A stretch of 64,000 nt of DNA from Antennarius striatus (taxonomy: Eukaryota; Chordata; Actinopteri; Lophiiformes; Antennariidae): assembly GCF_040054535.1 (NCBI RefSeq), contig NC_090780.1, positions 13,173,501 to 13,237,500 of the forward strand, in the 5' to 3' direction. The position numbers were made by a program, and so were the translations under genes. The notes under the pieces are model-generated. The model made no database searches. It was not told where the DNA came from and worked only from the letters and a program-made list of their open reading frames with translations. How positions within the stretch are numbered: the stretch's first letter is position 1; every line of letters begins with the position of its first letter. Of this stretch, positions 20,802-31,737 are shown one piece after another.

Positions 20802-23044
20802 TTTTTCTACTTTCGAATTTTGCCTTCACGGGGTGCCACAGCAAATCAGTTGCCTCCATCTAACCCTGTCTTCTGCATCCTCTTCTCTCACACCAACTAC
20901 CTTCATGTCCTCTTTCAATACATCCATAAACCTCCTCTTTGGTCTTCCTCTAGGCCTCCTGCCTGGCAGTTCAAAACTCAGCATCCTTCTACCAATATAT
21001 TCACTATCTATCCTCTGGACATGTCCAAACCATCTCAGTCTGGCCTCTCTGACTTTGTCTCCAAAACCTCTAATGTGTGCTGTCCCTCTGATGTACTCGT
21101 TCCTGATCCTATCCATCCTGGTCACTCTCAAAGAGAACCTCAGCATCTTCATCTGTGCTACCTCCAGCTCTGTCTCCTGTCTTTTCCTCAGTGACACTGT
21201 CTCTAGACCAAACAACATCGCTGGTCTCACCACAGTTTTGTACACCTTCCATTTTAGCTGAAACTCTTCTGTCACACATCACACTGACACTTTTCTCCAC
21301 GCGTTCCATCCTACCTGTACACGCTTCTTCACTTCTTTTCAACACTCTCCATTGCTCTGGACTGTTGACCCCAAGTGTTTAAAATCCTTCACCTTCTTTA
21401 TATCTACTCCCTGTAACCTCACTCTTCCACTTGGGTCCCTCTCATTCACACACATGTACTCTGTCTTACTGTGACTAACCTTTTTTCCTCTCCTTTCCAG
21501 GACAAACCTCCACCTCTCTAGCTTCTACCCCATCTGTTCCCTGCTCTCACTACAAATCACAATGTCATCTGCAAACATCATAGTCCATGGAGATTCATGT
21601 CTAACCTCGTCTGTCAGCCTGTCCAATACCATAGCGAACAAGAAGGGGCTCAGAGCTGATCCCTGATGCAGTTCCACCTCCACCTTGAACTCCGCTGTCA
21701 CACCTACAGCACACCTCACCACTGTCTTACAGTCCTCCTACATGTCCTGCACCGATCTAAAATACTTCTCTGCCACTCCAGACTTCCTCATACAATACCA
21801 CAGTTCCTCTCTGGGCACCCTGTCATAAGCTTTGTCCAGATCTACAAAAACACAATGCAGCTCCCTCTGGCCTTTTCTGTACTTCTCTATCAACATCCTC
21901 AAAGAAAATACTGCATCTGTAATAGTCTTTTTTGGCATGAAACCATACTCACAAAAATCCAAGACTGATAGAACGAGTGTACTTCCGGATGCCATCAGCC
22001 AATAGAATGCGTGTACGGTATAACATGACTGTTAACCAAAAATTTGCGATGAGGTGGAGTTGCAATCGTTGATGCGCGATCGTGCAAGGGCACACTGTAC
22101 TCTCACATATCACTACTTTGCAGTCACTGATCTCCTTCAGATTACACAGTCTACACAAGATGTAGTCTACCTGTGTGCTCCTACCTCCACTCTTACAAGT
22201 CAGTCTATGTTCCTGCCTCTTCTGGAAGAAAGTACACACTATAGCTATTTCCATTCTTTTTGCAAAGTCAACCACCATCTGTCCTTCTGTGTTCCTCTCC
22301 TGGATACCAAACCTGTCCATCACCTCCTTATCACCTGTTTCCTGCACCAACATGTCCATTGAAGTCTGCACCAATGACAACTCTCTCACTTCTAGGTATG
22401 CTCTGCATCACTTCATCAAAGTCCAACCAGATTTTCTCCTTCCCCTCCAGCTCACATCCTACCTGTGGAACATACCCGCTAACAACATTGAACATCACAC
22501 CTTCGATTTCTAGCATCAGACTCATCACTCTATCTGACACTCTTTTCACCTCCAGGACATTTCTAACAAACTCTCCCTTCGAGATAACTCCTACTCCATT
22601 TCTCTTCCTATCTACACCATGATAGAACAACTTGAGCCCTGCTCCTAAACTTTTAACCTTGCTACCTTTCCACCTGGTCTCCTAGACACACAGTATGTCT
22701 ACCTTCCTCCTCTGCATCATGTCAACCAACTCTCTACCCCTTCCTGTCACATTCAACGTCCCTATTCTCAGTCCTGTACCCTTGGTGTTCCTCTTCTTTC
22801 TCTTCCTACGAACACACTTTCCTCCTCTCCTTTTTCGACCAACAGTAGTCCAGTTTCCAACGGCACCCTGTAGGTGAACAGCACCGATGGCAGTCCTTGT
22901 TAACCCGGGCCTCGACCGATTCGGTATGGAAGTCATAGATTTGATTCGCATGTTTGATTTAGCAAAAGTTTTACGTCGGATGCCCTTCCTGACACAACCC
23001 TCTGCACAAAAAGACGGTGGCTTGTGCCCTGTTTTGGCTAAATT
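20802..23044 (-). mobile_element. RTE-type LINE, nested in repeat R, internally deleted, reverse orientation
   Basis: Its 3' end is at the left (complement of GCACCCCGTGAAGGCAAAA). On the minus strand, broken frames give the endonuclease part (GLRIGTLNVTGRGRELVDMM, 22951-22682; MFYHGVDRKRNGVGVISKG, 22630-22331), the reverse transcriptase (HCVFVDLDKAYDRVPREELW near 21800; MVLDRLTDEV and MFADDIVICSESREQ near 21600) and the C-terminal domain (RPRGRPKRRFMDVLKEDMKV, 21275-20826). About 0.95 kb between endonuclease and RT is missing. In its place, at about 21965-22090, is an inverted piece of repeat R. Many stops and frameshifts: inactive. The flanks TTCCGTGACACAC and TTCGTTAGACACAA look like diverged target duplications. 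Confidence 0.85.
21965..22090 (-). repeat. Inverted fragment of repeat R inside the LINE
   Basis: TACTTCCGGATGCCATCAGC and CCAATAGAATGCGTGTACGG are the reverse complement of the R middle block (CTATTGGCTGACGGCATCCGG). It replaces the missing LINE centre. Confidence 0.7.
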
Positions 23045-23390
23045 GGACCTTCGTTAGACACAAAAGTGCTTTCAACAGTCGATAAGAGTGTGGGAAAAGG
23101 TAATACAGATTGAAGGTGGTTTAATATCAATATGGGGAGGGTTCATTAATGTTTAAATTACCGTAAATTATAAGATGAATAATTTGTCGCTCTATCGCGG
23201 AATTTGTTAATTGTGTGTGGTTCCTCAAAAGCATGAACTGCGAGGAACGACGGTGCACTGTAAGATACACATCTCTGAAACTTGATGAGATATAATCAAA
23301 TGCGCCAGAGGCGCAAAAATGTGTTTGTCAGGGTATGATGTTGAATTCAGGGGTGTCATGGGATGTTGCAGTCTGACTGCATTGTTTCAT
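23045..23390 (+). repeat. Interspersed repeat 'R', copy 3, right part
   Basis: Resumes the R order where the LINE broke it: GACACAAAAGTGCTTTCAAC, GTGTGGGAAAAGGTAATACA, TTTGTCGCTCTATCGCGGAA, ending in GATGTTGCAGTCTGACTGCA. It lines up block by block with 1510-1890 of copy 1. Confidence 0.75.
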
Positions 23391-23406
23391 CTACGAAGAA
23401 CCTCTC

Positions 23407-23419
23407 TGCCCCCTAGTGG
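23407..23419 (-). promoter_or_regulatory. CTCF-like motif upstream of RBM15
   Basis: The plus strand TGCCCCCTAGTGG is the exact reverse complement of CCACTAGGGGGCA, a full match to the CTCF core. It lies about 0.8 kb upstream of the RBM15 promoter. Motif match only. Confidence 0.5.
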
Positions 23420-24134
23420 AGAAACATGGTCAATCCTGAAAAATGACAGGTACAGTATTTCAACGCGACTTCATGTTGTGTTAAAAAAAAAAACAAGCAG
23501 AAAATATTTGTTACATTTGCTCATAAGAGCCTGTTGAATTTTTTAGTACAAATATTAACCAAAAATATTAAAGATTAAATTCACTTTACTGATGTCTCCT
23601 CATCGTGATGAGGAGGTGTCAAAATTTATTATGAAAGCTTTCGGCAGTTACACGGTGATCACGGCAAAAAGCAAGTGTATCAGTAAGTACAAAGAATAGG
23701 AATTTACTCTCTTCTTTTATACATGAGATTGAGGTGTTTTTCTGCAGAAAGCACATCAGAAAGAAGTGTGTTTTACCAATTCCCATAATTCTTTATCAAA
23801 GATATGTCTCAGCTGCATCCTTATCAAGCAGCTGGTGTGGCTCCTGTGTTCCTCCCCTCTTCCTGTGCTCAAGTGACTAATCAGGAGTTGTTTTGCTTAA
23901 TACTATTCAAGCGGTGCCTCACTTTGTTAATACTTTTTCTACATCAAAGTCATCAAAAGGACACGATTAACACAATTCGGTCATAGAGGTTCTCATGAGT
24001 CTCAACGAGCTCTTATAGCTTCCGTAGTCAGTAACGCTCAGTAACGATCCTTGTCTTAGAAACAATTACGGAACATGCCTCCAGGAGTCTGACCCCAGAA
24101 CAGAGTCGCAACCTTATTGCTGATAGGCTAATAG

Positions 24135-24255
24135 ACTTCCGGTTTATATGAGTGACACGAGGAGAGGCCAATCAACTTCTTCTACAGAGAAGTAGGCGGG
24201 ACATTCTTTAAAGTGTTGTAAATTCGTCTAGTAGTACAACATGGCGGCTGTGTAG
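24135..24255 (+). promoter_or_regulatory. rbm15: RBM15 promoter: ETS, CCAAT and YY1-like motifs plus a 4-codon uORF
   Basis: Motifs in order: ACTTCCGG (24135-24142, ETS type), GGCCAATC (24167-24174, CCAAT box), GGCGGGAC near 24195 (GC box), and AACATGGCGGCTG (24238-24250), which fits the YY1 consensus often found at start sites of housekeeping genes. No TATA box is seen. The ATG within the YY1-like word opens a minimal upstream frame, ATGGCGGCTGTGTAG (24241-24255). Whether it is transcribed depends on the start site. Confidence 0.5.
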
Positions 24256-24389
24256 CTTGAGTAAGAGTTGTGGAACAAGCCGATTAAACGTGTATATCTC
24301 GCTAGACTCCGGAAGACTGAAAGAGACGTATACAGATAGAACATCTCCGTTGGTTCGTGTCTGTGGACCGCAGTTACCGTTTATAGGAA

Positions 24390-26888
24390 ATGAAGGGAAA
24401 AGACCGGTCGCCATTGAAGAAACGCTCTCGAGCGGCCGAAGACAGCAGAGACCGCGGCGGAAGCAACCCGAGTGTCAAGAAGACCGGAACCCTGTCCGTG
24501 GCTGGGAAAAACGTTGGCGACGGTTCCGCCCCGAGGAGAAGTATATACACCGAGAAAAGAGACATGAGGGATTCAGACGGACATTATACATCCAGTCGGG
24601 CCGGGAGCGGTTACGACTACGGAGCGAACAAGCCGTGTGTCAGCGCGGACATCACCGCCGAAGCGTCCCGGTCCGGTTCGCGCGGCGACGCGCGGCCTCC
24701 AGCGAACCCCGAAAGTGAGTACAGGACTCTGAAAATAAGTGACCTGGGCTCCCAGCTGAACGACGAGGAGATAGAAGATGGACTTTTTCACGAGTTTAAA
24801 AGATTTGGAGACGTCAGTGTGAAAATCGCCCGAGAGAGCGACGAGCGGGTGGCGTTCGTCAACTTCAGGAGGCCGGATGACGCCCGCGCGGCCAAGCACG
24901 CGCGCGGCAAGCTGGTGTTGTACGACCAGCCGCTGAAGATCGAGGCGGTCGCCTCCAACAGGCGCAGCAGCCGCTCCCCTGGTTCCAAGGACGGTTTCCC
25001 CGCGGGACAGAGGCACCTCCACGCACAGAGAGCTCTGTCTCCCACCGGTGGGGGATTCAGAGACTACCGGCTGCAGCAGATGACCACTGGCCGCCTGCCG
25101 CTCCATCCCCCACCACCACAACTAAGAGATCTGGAAAGAGAGTTTTCTATTTATGACACCAGAAATAGACCCCCATTTATACCTGAATGTGCTGTTTATC
25201 GTGACGAGGACCTGATAAGCCCCGAGAATGAACACAGGGCAAACAGGACGTTATTTCTTGGCAATCTGGACGTTGGTCTGACAGAAAGTGACCTGAGGAG
25301 GGCTTTTAATAGGTTTGGGTTGATAACAGAGGTGGACATAAAGCGGCCAGCGCGAGGCCAGACCAACACCTATGGTTTCATGAAGTTTGAGAATCTTGAC
25401 ATGGCTCATCGTGCCAAATTGGCGATGTCAGGGAAAATCATGGGTCACAGCCCAATTAAAATCGGCTATGGTAAACCCACACCTACGACCAGGCTGTGGG
25501 TGGGCGGCCTCGGACACTGGGTTTCCCTTGCTGCACTGGCCAAGGAGTTTGACCGCTTTGGCACCATCAGGACTATAGACTACAGGAAAGGTGAATCATG
25601 GGCTTATATACAGTATGAAAGTTTGGATGCTGCTCAAGCTGCATGTTCTCACATGAGAGGCTTTCCCCTTGGTGGTCCTGACAGGAGACTTAGGGTGGAC
25701 TTTGCAGAAACAGAACACCGTTACCACCAGCAGCAGCCGTACATGCAGCTCCCTCTCCCTTTGCCACATTACGACTTGGTTCATGAACCCTTCGCCCATC
25801 GCCTTACTGATGCAGTGAGAGGGAGAGACAGGTCCCCACCTCTTCCTGCTCACTTCAGAGACAGGGACATGTACCCCGGTGTGGGATGGTCTGGTCTTGG
25901 TGTCCATGAGAGGATGCGAGGGGCAGCTTTCGATCCCATAGAGCGCCTGGAGAGGCCTTCTCGAGAGGCCTGGTCTGTCGAGCAGGAGTTACAAAGTCGG
26001 AATCTAAGTCGTAAAAGGAGACGTTTGGATGATGGCCACCCGCTCAATCACTCACCTGACATAAGTGACTATGGTCCACGGCGTCACGGCAACTCCTTAG
26101 AACGCAGCCCAGGGGGTTGCAGTCGGGATGGGGGACGCTACAGCGACCCTGAACGCATGCCTCGCTCTGATGGAAATTCTCCCATCAGAGCCACTGGCTT
26201 TGGAGACAAGAGAAGAAAAACACTCAGCCCGGCACGGCCGGAGTCCTCCTCTGAGAAAGACCACAAGCGCAAAGTCAGTGACTCCTCTAAAAGCCCAGTG
26301 AGAAAGGAGGAGCAGTTGGGGCGTGACTCCTCTGCTTCCTTGAAGTCTGGCCAGCCGTCTAAGGTGGTAGCTGGAGGTCAGAAGCTTAGTCAGGCCTGGC
26401 AGGGTGACCTCCTGCTGAAGAACTGCAGCTTTCCCACGTCACTGCACCTGCTGGAGGGGGACATGGCGGTGGCGACCAGCCTGTTGGTGAAGGGCAGCAC
26501 AGGAGATCAGGTGACCCAGCTAAAGATCAACCAGCGCCTTCGTCTGGACAAGGCCATGCTGGATGAGGTGTCCCGGCGTATCAAGGCGGCTGGTTCCAGC
26601 GGATGCTCTATCCTCCTGGCTGTTCCTGGGAAGTCTGAAGCCGTCCAGGACACCAGCAACCCCAATGAAAGGCCACTGAAGAACCTGGTGTCCTATCTGA
26701 AGCAAAAGGAGGCGGCCGGCATCATCATCCTCCCAGTGGGGGGCAGCCGTGACAAGGACCACGGAGGAGTCCTTCACGCTTTCCCCCCATGTGAGTTCTC
26801 ACAGCAGTTCTTGGATGCGTCTGCGAAAGCCTTTACCAAATCAGAGGATGACTACATGTTGATGGTCATCATTAGAGGAGCATCATGA
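24390..26888 (+). CDS. rbm15: RBM15, SPEN-family RNA-binding protein
   Basis: Intron-less frame of 832 residues. RBM15 is a nuclear adaptor that recruits the m6A methyltransferase complex to RNA and acts in X-inactivation, RNA export and blood development in mammals. Domains: a basic Ser/Arg-rich N-terminus (1-105), RRM1 about 111-188 (RNP1-like RVAFVNF), RRM2 about 286-361 (TLFLGNL, TYGFMKF), RRM3 about 366-442 (RLWVGGL, SWAYIQY), an Arg/Ser/Pro-rich linker with KRKRRR-like basic stretches (445-660), and a C-terminal SPOC domain about 668-830 (WQGDLLLKNCSFPTSLHLLEG, ending MLMVIIRGAS). Human RBM15 is about 970 residues, mostly a longer linker. RBM15B is the alternative; the neighbourhood with SLC6A17 favours RBM15. 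The start ATG at 24390 is the first in frame and fits the conserved basic N-terminus. Confidence 0.93.
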   Translation: MKGKDRSPLKKRSRAAEDSRDRGGSNPSVKKTGTLSVAGKNVGDGSAPRRSIYTEKRDMRDSDGHYTSSRAGSGYDYGANKPCVSADITAEASRSGSRGDARPPANPESEYRTLKISDLGSQLNDEEIEDGLFHEFKRFGDVSVKIARESDERVAFVNFRRPDDARAAKHARGKLVLYDQPLKIEAVASNRRSSRSPGSKDGFPAGQRHLHAQRALSPTGGGFRDYRLQQMTTGRLPLHPPPPQLRDLEREFSIYDTRNRPPFIPECAVYRDEDLISPENEHRANRTLFLGNLDVGLTESDLRRAFNRFGLITEVDIKRPARGQTNTYGFMKFENLDMAHRAKLAMSGKIMGHSPIKIGYGKPTPTTRLWVGGLGHWVSLAALAKEFDRFGTIRTIDYRKGESWAYIQYESLDAAQAACSHMRGFPLGGPDRRLRVDFAETEHRYHQQQPYMQLPLPLPHYDLVHEPFAHRLTDAVRGRDRSPPLPAHFRDRDMYPGVGWSGLGVHERMRGAAFDPIERLERPSREAWSVEQELQSRNLSRKRRRLDDGHPLNHSPDISDYGPRRHGNSLERSPGGCSRDGGRYSDPERMPRSDGNSPIRATGFGDKRRKTLSPARPESSSEKDHKRKVSDSSKSPVRKEEQLGRDSSASLKSGQPSKVVAGGQKLSQAWQGDLLLKNCSFPTSLHLLEGDMAVATSLLVKGSTGDQVTQLKINQRLRLDKAMLDEVSRRIKAAGSSGCSILLAVPGKSEAVQDTSNPNERPLKNLVSYLKQKEAAGIIILPVGGSRDKDHGGVLHAFPPCEFSQQFLDASAKAFTKSEDDYMLMVIIRGAS

Positions 26889-28490
26889 AAAAAGAAAGAA
26901 AAAAAAAAAGAAAATTGTAAATGTCTGTTTTACACTCTTGAACTGTTCAAATGTGAGTTGTACAAACAAGAAGTAATGGTGACAAAGCAGAGTAGCAGCT
27001 AGCTTCATTCTCAAACTCTTGAAGGTTATTTAGTTATCAGATTAACATACATTGCTTGAAGAGTTCCCTTCCTTTATGTCCTTTTATTTGTTCCCTTTCT
27101 TCAAACAAAGTAGAATTTGAGAGCCCAAACAGCATTTATCAGGTCTGCATAGATTGAATTGTTCGATTTCAACATGTTTGCAGTTCTATGTTTATACAGT
27201 AAGTACAGTAAGAATTAGAGCCAGGTCATGTAAATAGAAATTTTCTCATGATAAAAGAAATGCGTCTATTTGCTCTAAGGCTCATTATTTGGCGCTTTTT
27301 AGACCTGCATCTGCATCACCAACGGCTGACCAGGTAACATTTTGAGTATTTCCCAATTCCGACTTTGCTTGTGACCACTTCTCTAACTTATCGGGTTTGG
27401 GAACTTAGAACTAACTGGCAAAATGGTTTCTTTTGTCCTATTATTTTTTGGAAATGTTAAGATACATGTAAGACGTAAGGGTACCATGAATTATATGTGT
27501 GTCAGTGCTGCCCTCTGAGCTGCATTTGAGTCTATGTCACATTACAATATGAAATGGATGCAGTTATTCCTTTTGTTTCACATCACTGGTACAGCATTTA
27601 GGAGTGGAGAGACCAGCGGCAAACTTTTATAATTTACTGGAATTATAATAGAGTTCAATGGTGAAACCTTCCAAAGCATTTATGTTGAAATGATGTGAGA
27701 CTGAGAAGGTTTTCAAGTCCTTCTGTTTTCCAAGGTTAGGAATTGAACTGCTTCATCTTGTTTGCTAATTTTTATGTTTGATTATTTTCATCATTCATGA
27801 TTCTACAATATTTTGTCAAATAATTTTTTGGTCTATAAAATTATAGAAAATAGTTAAACAGCATTTTTTTTCTATGTTAATGTTTTAATTTTCTTATGGT
27901 TCTTCAACAGTCACAAGCCAAAACATTTTCTGTCCTACATACGATACTAGACCCCTGAAAAGCAACAAATCTACGTATCTGAGAAGTTTTAACCATCAGT
28001 GTTATCTTTTCAGATGTAAATGTTGTTGCCAAGAGTTGAATAGTATCTGACAGGCTAAACCAGTGAAAAGTTAAATCCTCCGTTTTGAATGGTGTAATTT
28101 AATCCCGGTGTTCATCCTTTTTATGTGGTTTTTTTAATTGACATTGTGGTTGAGTGAGGGATTGTCACTTCTCTTCTGCTCCATTTCTTACCATAAGTAC
28201 CTAAACAACTGGTCACATGTCAATAGGTTGAAAGTAACACTCTGCCATCAGTGGAATGTGACCGAATCCTCTAAATGTGTTGGAGGAGGGCCACTCCACT
28301 GTGGCCTTAGACACCTTTCAGGGACTGTTGTGTTTTTCATGCTTTGCTTTAAATTCTGTGTCAAATGGAGAAATTGACTTGAGACAGAAAGGGAAAACAT
28401 CAGTGCTCATGGGCCTGAGACTTAGACCTGTCACAGAAGTGTGAAACACACTTGATTTTGTCTCAATAAAGATACTCTTTCGTGGGAAAC
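26889..28490 (+). other. rbm15: RBM15 3' UTR with polyadenylation signal
   Basis: AT-rich sequence without repeats follows the stop codon. The hexamer AATAAA at 28465-28470 followed by a T/G-rich stretch is the best candidate for the 3' end. Extent is inferred. Confidence 0.5.
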
Positions 28491-30433
28491 ACAAGTGCCT
28501 TGGAAGACAACTTTTGTGACCTTTTCTGTGCTTGGAATTGTCTATCAAACTCTAAAGGCTTTAGCGCTTTGACAGTAGGAGCATACCCAGCAGGAAGGAG
28601 AAGAGGAAGTGTGAATCAAGGGAAGCCATCCTCTCCTATCCGGTTTTGTTTTGCTGATCTTTTGTCAGATGATCTCTTTGAACTTCATTTAAATTGAAAT
28701 TTGGCTTTACTAGAAAACTGCAGCTGGGACATGAGGCATACTCCTCGGTTGCCCCTGGTCTGTCAGGCTGGAGGCGTGGAGCATCAGCTGTGCTCGTCTA
28801 TTTCATCACAAGTGGTCTTCTGAACTGCGGCAGGTTGTCAGCGGAGAAGCAGCGGCATTTGAAGGCTGCCCTGGTCATCTGTCTCATCTCACCCCAGCAG
28901 TACTGATTCAGCACCTGCAGCAGCTGGAGAAGGGGAGCAGCGTTTGCACACGTAGTCCCTTATTCTTCTTGCAATGGAGTCTTGATGGAGGTTTACTGTG
29001 CTAGGGTCAGACTTCTTTAGAACAGTTTCATCCTGTGTCGAAGAGATTGAGACAGCATCTGTTGGCTGTAAAATGGAAAGGAAACGCCAGAGGCAAGAAA
29101 AGCACCTGTGCCTAGAAGTTTTAGACTTGAAATCTGATTTATACACTTAAAGATGATTCTGTGAACCTGCCTATGATAGCAATCTGAAGAATTCCTGCTA
29201 TCCAGTCAGAATCTGCTACACGATGTGTGTCATCAGGATGGTGTTGCTCTGAACCACGTGGACATTTGTGCCTTCCATTGACATCCAGAGGATACTGTCG
29301 GTGGGATTCAGGATTTCCCTTGAAGTGTAACGGCCTAACCCTGGATGCCCCTGGTCCTGGTCCACAGGTTAAGTATTGGGATGGTCAGGATGTAATGACT
29401 TTGAGATGTATTCAAATGTTTATGACCATACTGTACCAAATTTAAAATATGGTTAGAAAACTACACATACAGTATCCCAAAAGCATAAATTCAATTGTCT
29501 GGTCATCACTAGTTATTTAATAATGAAGTAGTAACACCTCTGGGAAAATGAAAGCAGCACAACAGATCAGTAACAGGATCAAATGTTGAATCAAGGCTGA
29601 GTGTTTTTGGATAGAACAAGAAAAGTTAGTGATGTGTGAGGAGGTTACTTGTGCTTTAGCCTTGGTTGAAGAAACTGCAGGTCTGTCGTGATCAGAGATA
29701 ACAGGAAGTCAGGAAAATGTCACTTAAATGCTGATGCACCGGATTGTGTGACAGTGATGTGTAGATATGGTTCTCAAAAATACCTTTATTATCCTCCAGT
29801 ATGGCATATTTTAAAAAACTACATTCATCCCTGACATAACTTGAAATCATCCGTTTATTACTGATAACACAGATGAGCATTAGACTGATAAGTTTTGGTT
29901 TTTCATAATTGTCAGTCAAGGACCAAAATTGGACAAAATGTGGAGACCATTTAAATATGGCAGCCTGATATGTGGGGCTAAACTAAGAACTGGTATGTAA
30001 TGCTAACTGACCAATTTTCATTCCTAATTGTTTTTTTAAGTCTTACAGGGTCATAACTGTAATGTTGAGCTTTTCAGGTTTCCACACGAGGATCTCCGAC
30101 CTGAGAGTGAGTACACTTCATCATCCTTTAGTATAATATTAGAGAGAACATGAGTTAAGTTAGGAGCGAGTTACCGAGGAGTTGGATTCAAGACGCTCAC
30201 AGTCCAGAGAGGCTATGGCTTGGTGAGTACAACTTCACTTTTAACTTTTCATGTTTTTACTATTTTTTAGTGACGTAAATTGAATTTTATATGTTTTTAA
30301 ATAAAGCTACTCTCCAAAAGTTTTGACATCGAGTCTTTTTTTTATTATTATATTCAGTCTGTTTCAGTGAATATGTGAGTACAGTACTTTGAAATGCTGG
30401 GCATGTGATGGCCCTGGATCTGATACTGTTAGT

Positions 30434-30447
30434 CCTGTAGGGGGCAG
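30434..30447 (+). promoter_or_regulatory. CTCF-like motif
   Basis: CCTGTAGGGGGCAG matches the CTCF core CCASYAGRKGGCRS with one difference (T for A at position 3). Confidence 0.4.
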
Positions 30448-30721
30448 AGGTGGACAGAACCGTATTAACCTGCTCAGAGCAAAAGATGAGCTCAGGCAGA
30501 AACCATACAGTGTTTCTCGTGTGTGAGGAGATTATCTCATTGGAATATGATTTACAGGAGAAGAGTGAAAATAGAGCAAAGATAAATGAAATGTTGATTT
30601 TGAAACCTTGTCTCCTATTTTATATCAGTTTTGTGGATAAGCAACATGACACTGGAAAGATGATTAAATATTGTTTCATTGATGACCAACTGATCAGTGA
30701 TGGAAAGTACCTAACTAACAT

Positions 30722-30850
30722 TTCTGCGTGGAGTTTGCATGTTCCCCCCATGTCTACATGGATTCTCTCTGGGTTCTCTGGCTTCCTCCCACCACCAAAA
30801 ACAGGCAGCTTGAGTTTAGGTAAATTGGTCATGTAGGTGTGGGTGTGATA
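30722..30850 (+). mobile_element. SINE fragment
   Basis: Body piece of the same tRNA-derived SINE: GCGTGGAGTTTGCATGTTCC, GGTTCTCTGGCTTCCTCCCA, then AAATTGGTCATGTAGGTGTG. It lacks both the tRNA head and the tail. Confidence 0.75.
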
Positions 30851-31722
30851 ATAATAATACAGCTTGTGCTTTGATCTATGGTCTTTGTTATGATTGCGTG
30901 AACTAACGGAGGGAGAAGCACAGTTACAATATAGAAGATAAAAACCCTAAAACTTGATGTTGCATCTTAACATGTGTGATCTCTTTGTGTAGCGACAGAT
31001 CTTTGGCCTCATTAGAACAGAATATGTTTACCTGAGGTCAGCCCTGGGATCCTTGGAAAACTCCCATGAAACACACTATCCACAAAGACCACAATACAAA
31101 CCAGGTCGAGCGCAGGCAAATATTGTATGTAGGTAACAGGGGCCGGCAGTGTAGGAGCCAACCCCCCCTCTGCAGGTCTAGTGCATGATAATCACAACCC
31201 CATGTTTTGTTTAATGCAAAAAGGGTGGTAGTTTAGTTTGAGAGAACCTGCAAATACATCAGGCCATCACACGACCTCAGGAATTAGGTGATCGATCCAT
31301 GTCAACACAGAATTTTAGAGTTTGGAAGAAAACAGGAAGAATTTTGAGGTGTTTTCCGGGGATCAGATAATATAAGAATAACATTTTCAGATCATGAGTT
31401 TATAGTCTTTAAATGTTATATATCACACACAGACAGTTGAACTATGGACAAGTCCACTATTTATACCTGCCAAATTTGGCAAAGACGTTCAATGCTGACA
31501 GGAGGGAGACCCAAATGGGAGTTACTGTGTCAACAGCCTCCACATAGTTAGAATAAAACTCGATAGGCCTTTTTCAGACATTATGTAAGTAAGAAAAACA
31601 ACACATTTTAGACCTTAGGGCCAAGTTATTGTTATTGTTTTAAAATGCCCTTGATTAGCCATTCCAGGTTGTAGCATCTACTGTATATAAGGGTTTCTCA
31701 GTATGGATCAGTGGTTCTGTCG

Positions 31723-31737
31723 CCACTAGATGGCGCA
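31723..31737 (+). promoter_or_regulatory. CTCF-like motif
   Basis: CCACTAGATGGCGCA matches the CTCF core CCASYAGRKGGCRS at every core position. It lies between RBM15 and AMIGO1. Confidence 0.5.

Noticed and set aside
12240..24130. KCNC4 expected between SLC6A17 and RBM15
   Set aside because: I looked for Kv3-type pore and S4 motifs on both strands in the open frames and found none.
28889..29146. Minus-strand 85-codon frame that reads somewhat protein-like
   Set aside because: No match to a family I know, no clear start, and downstream of RBM15 in DNA that may be its transcript. Left unassigned.
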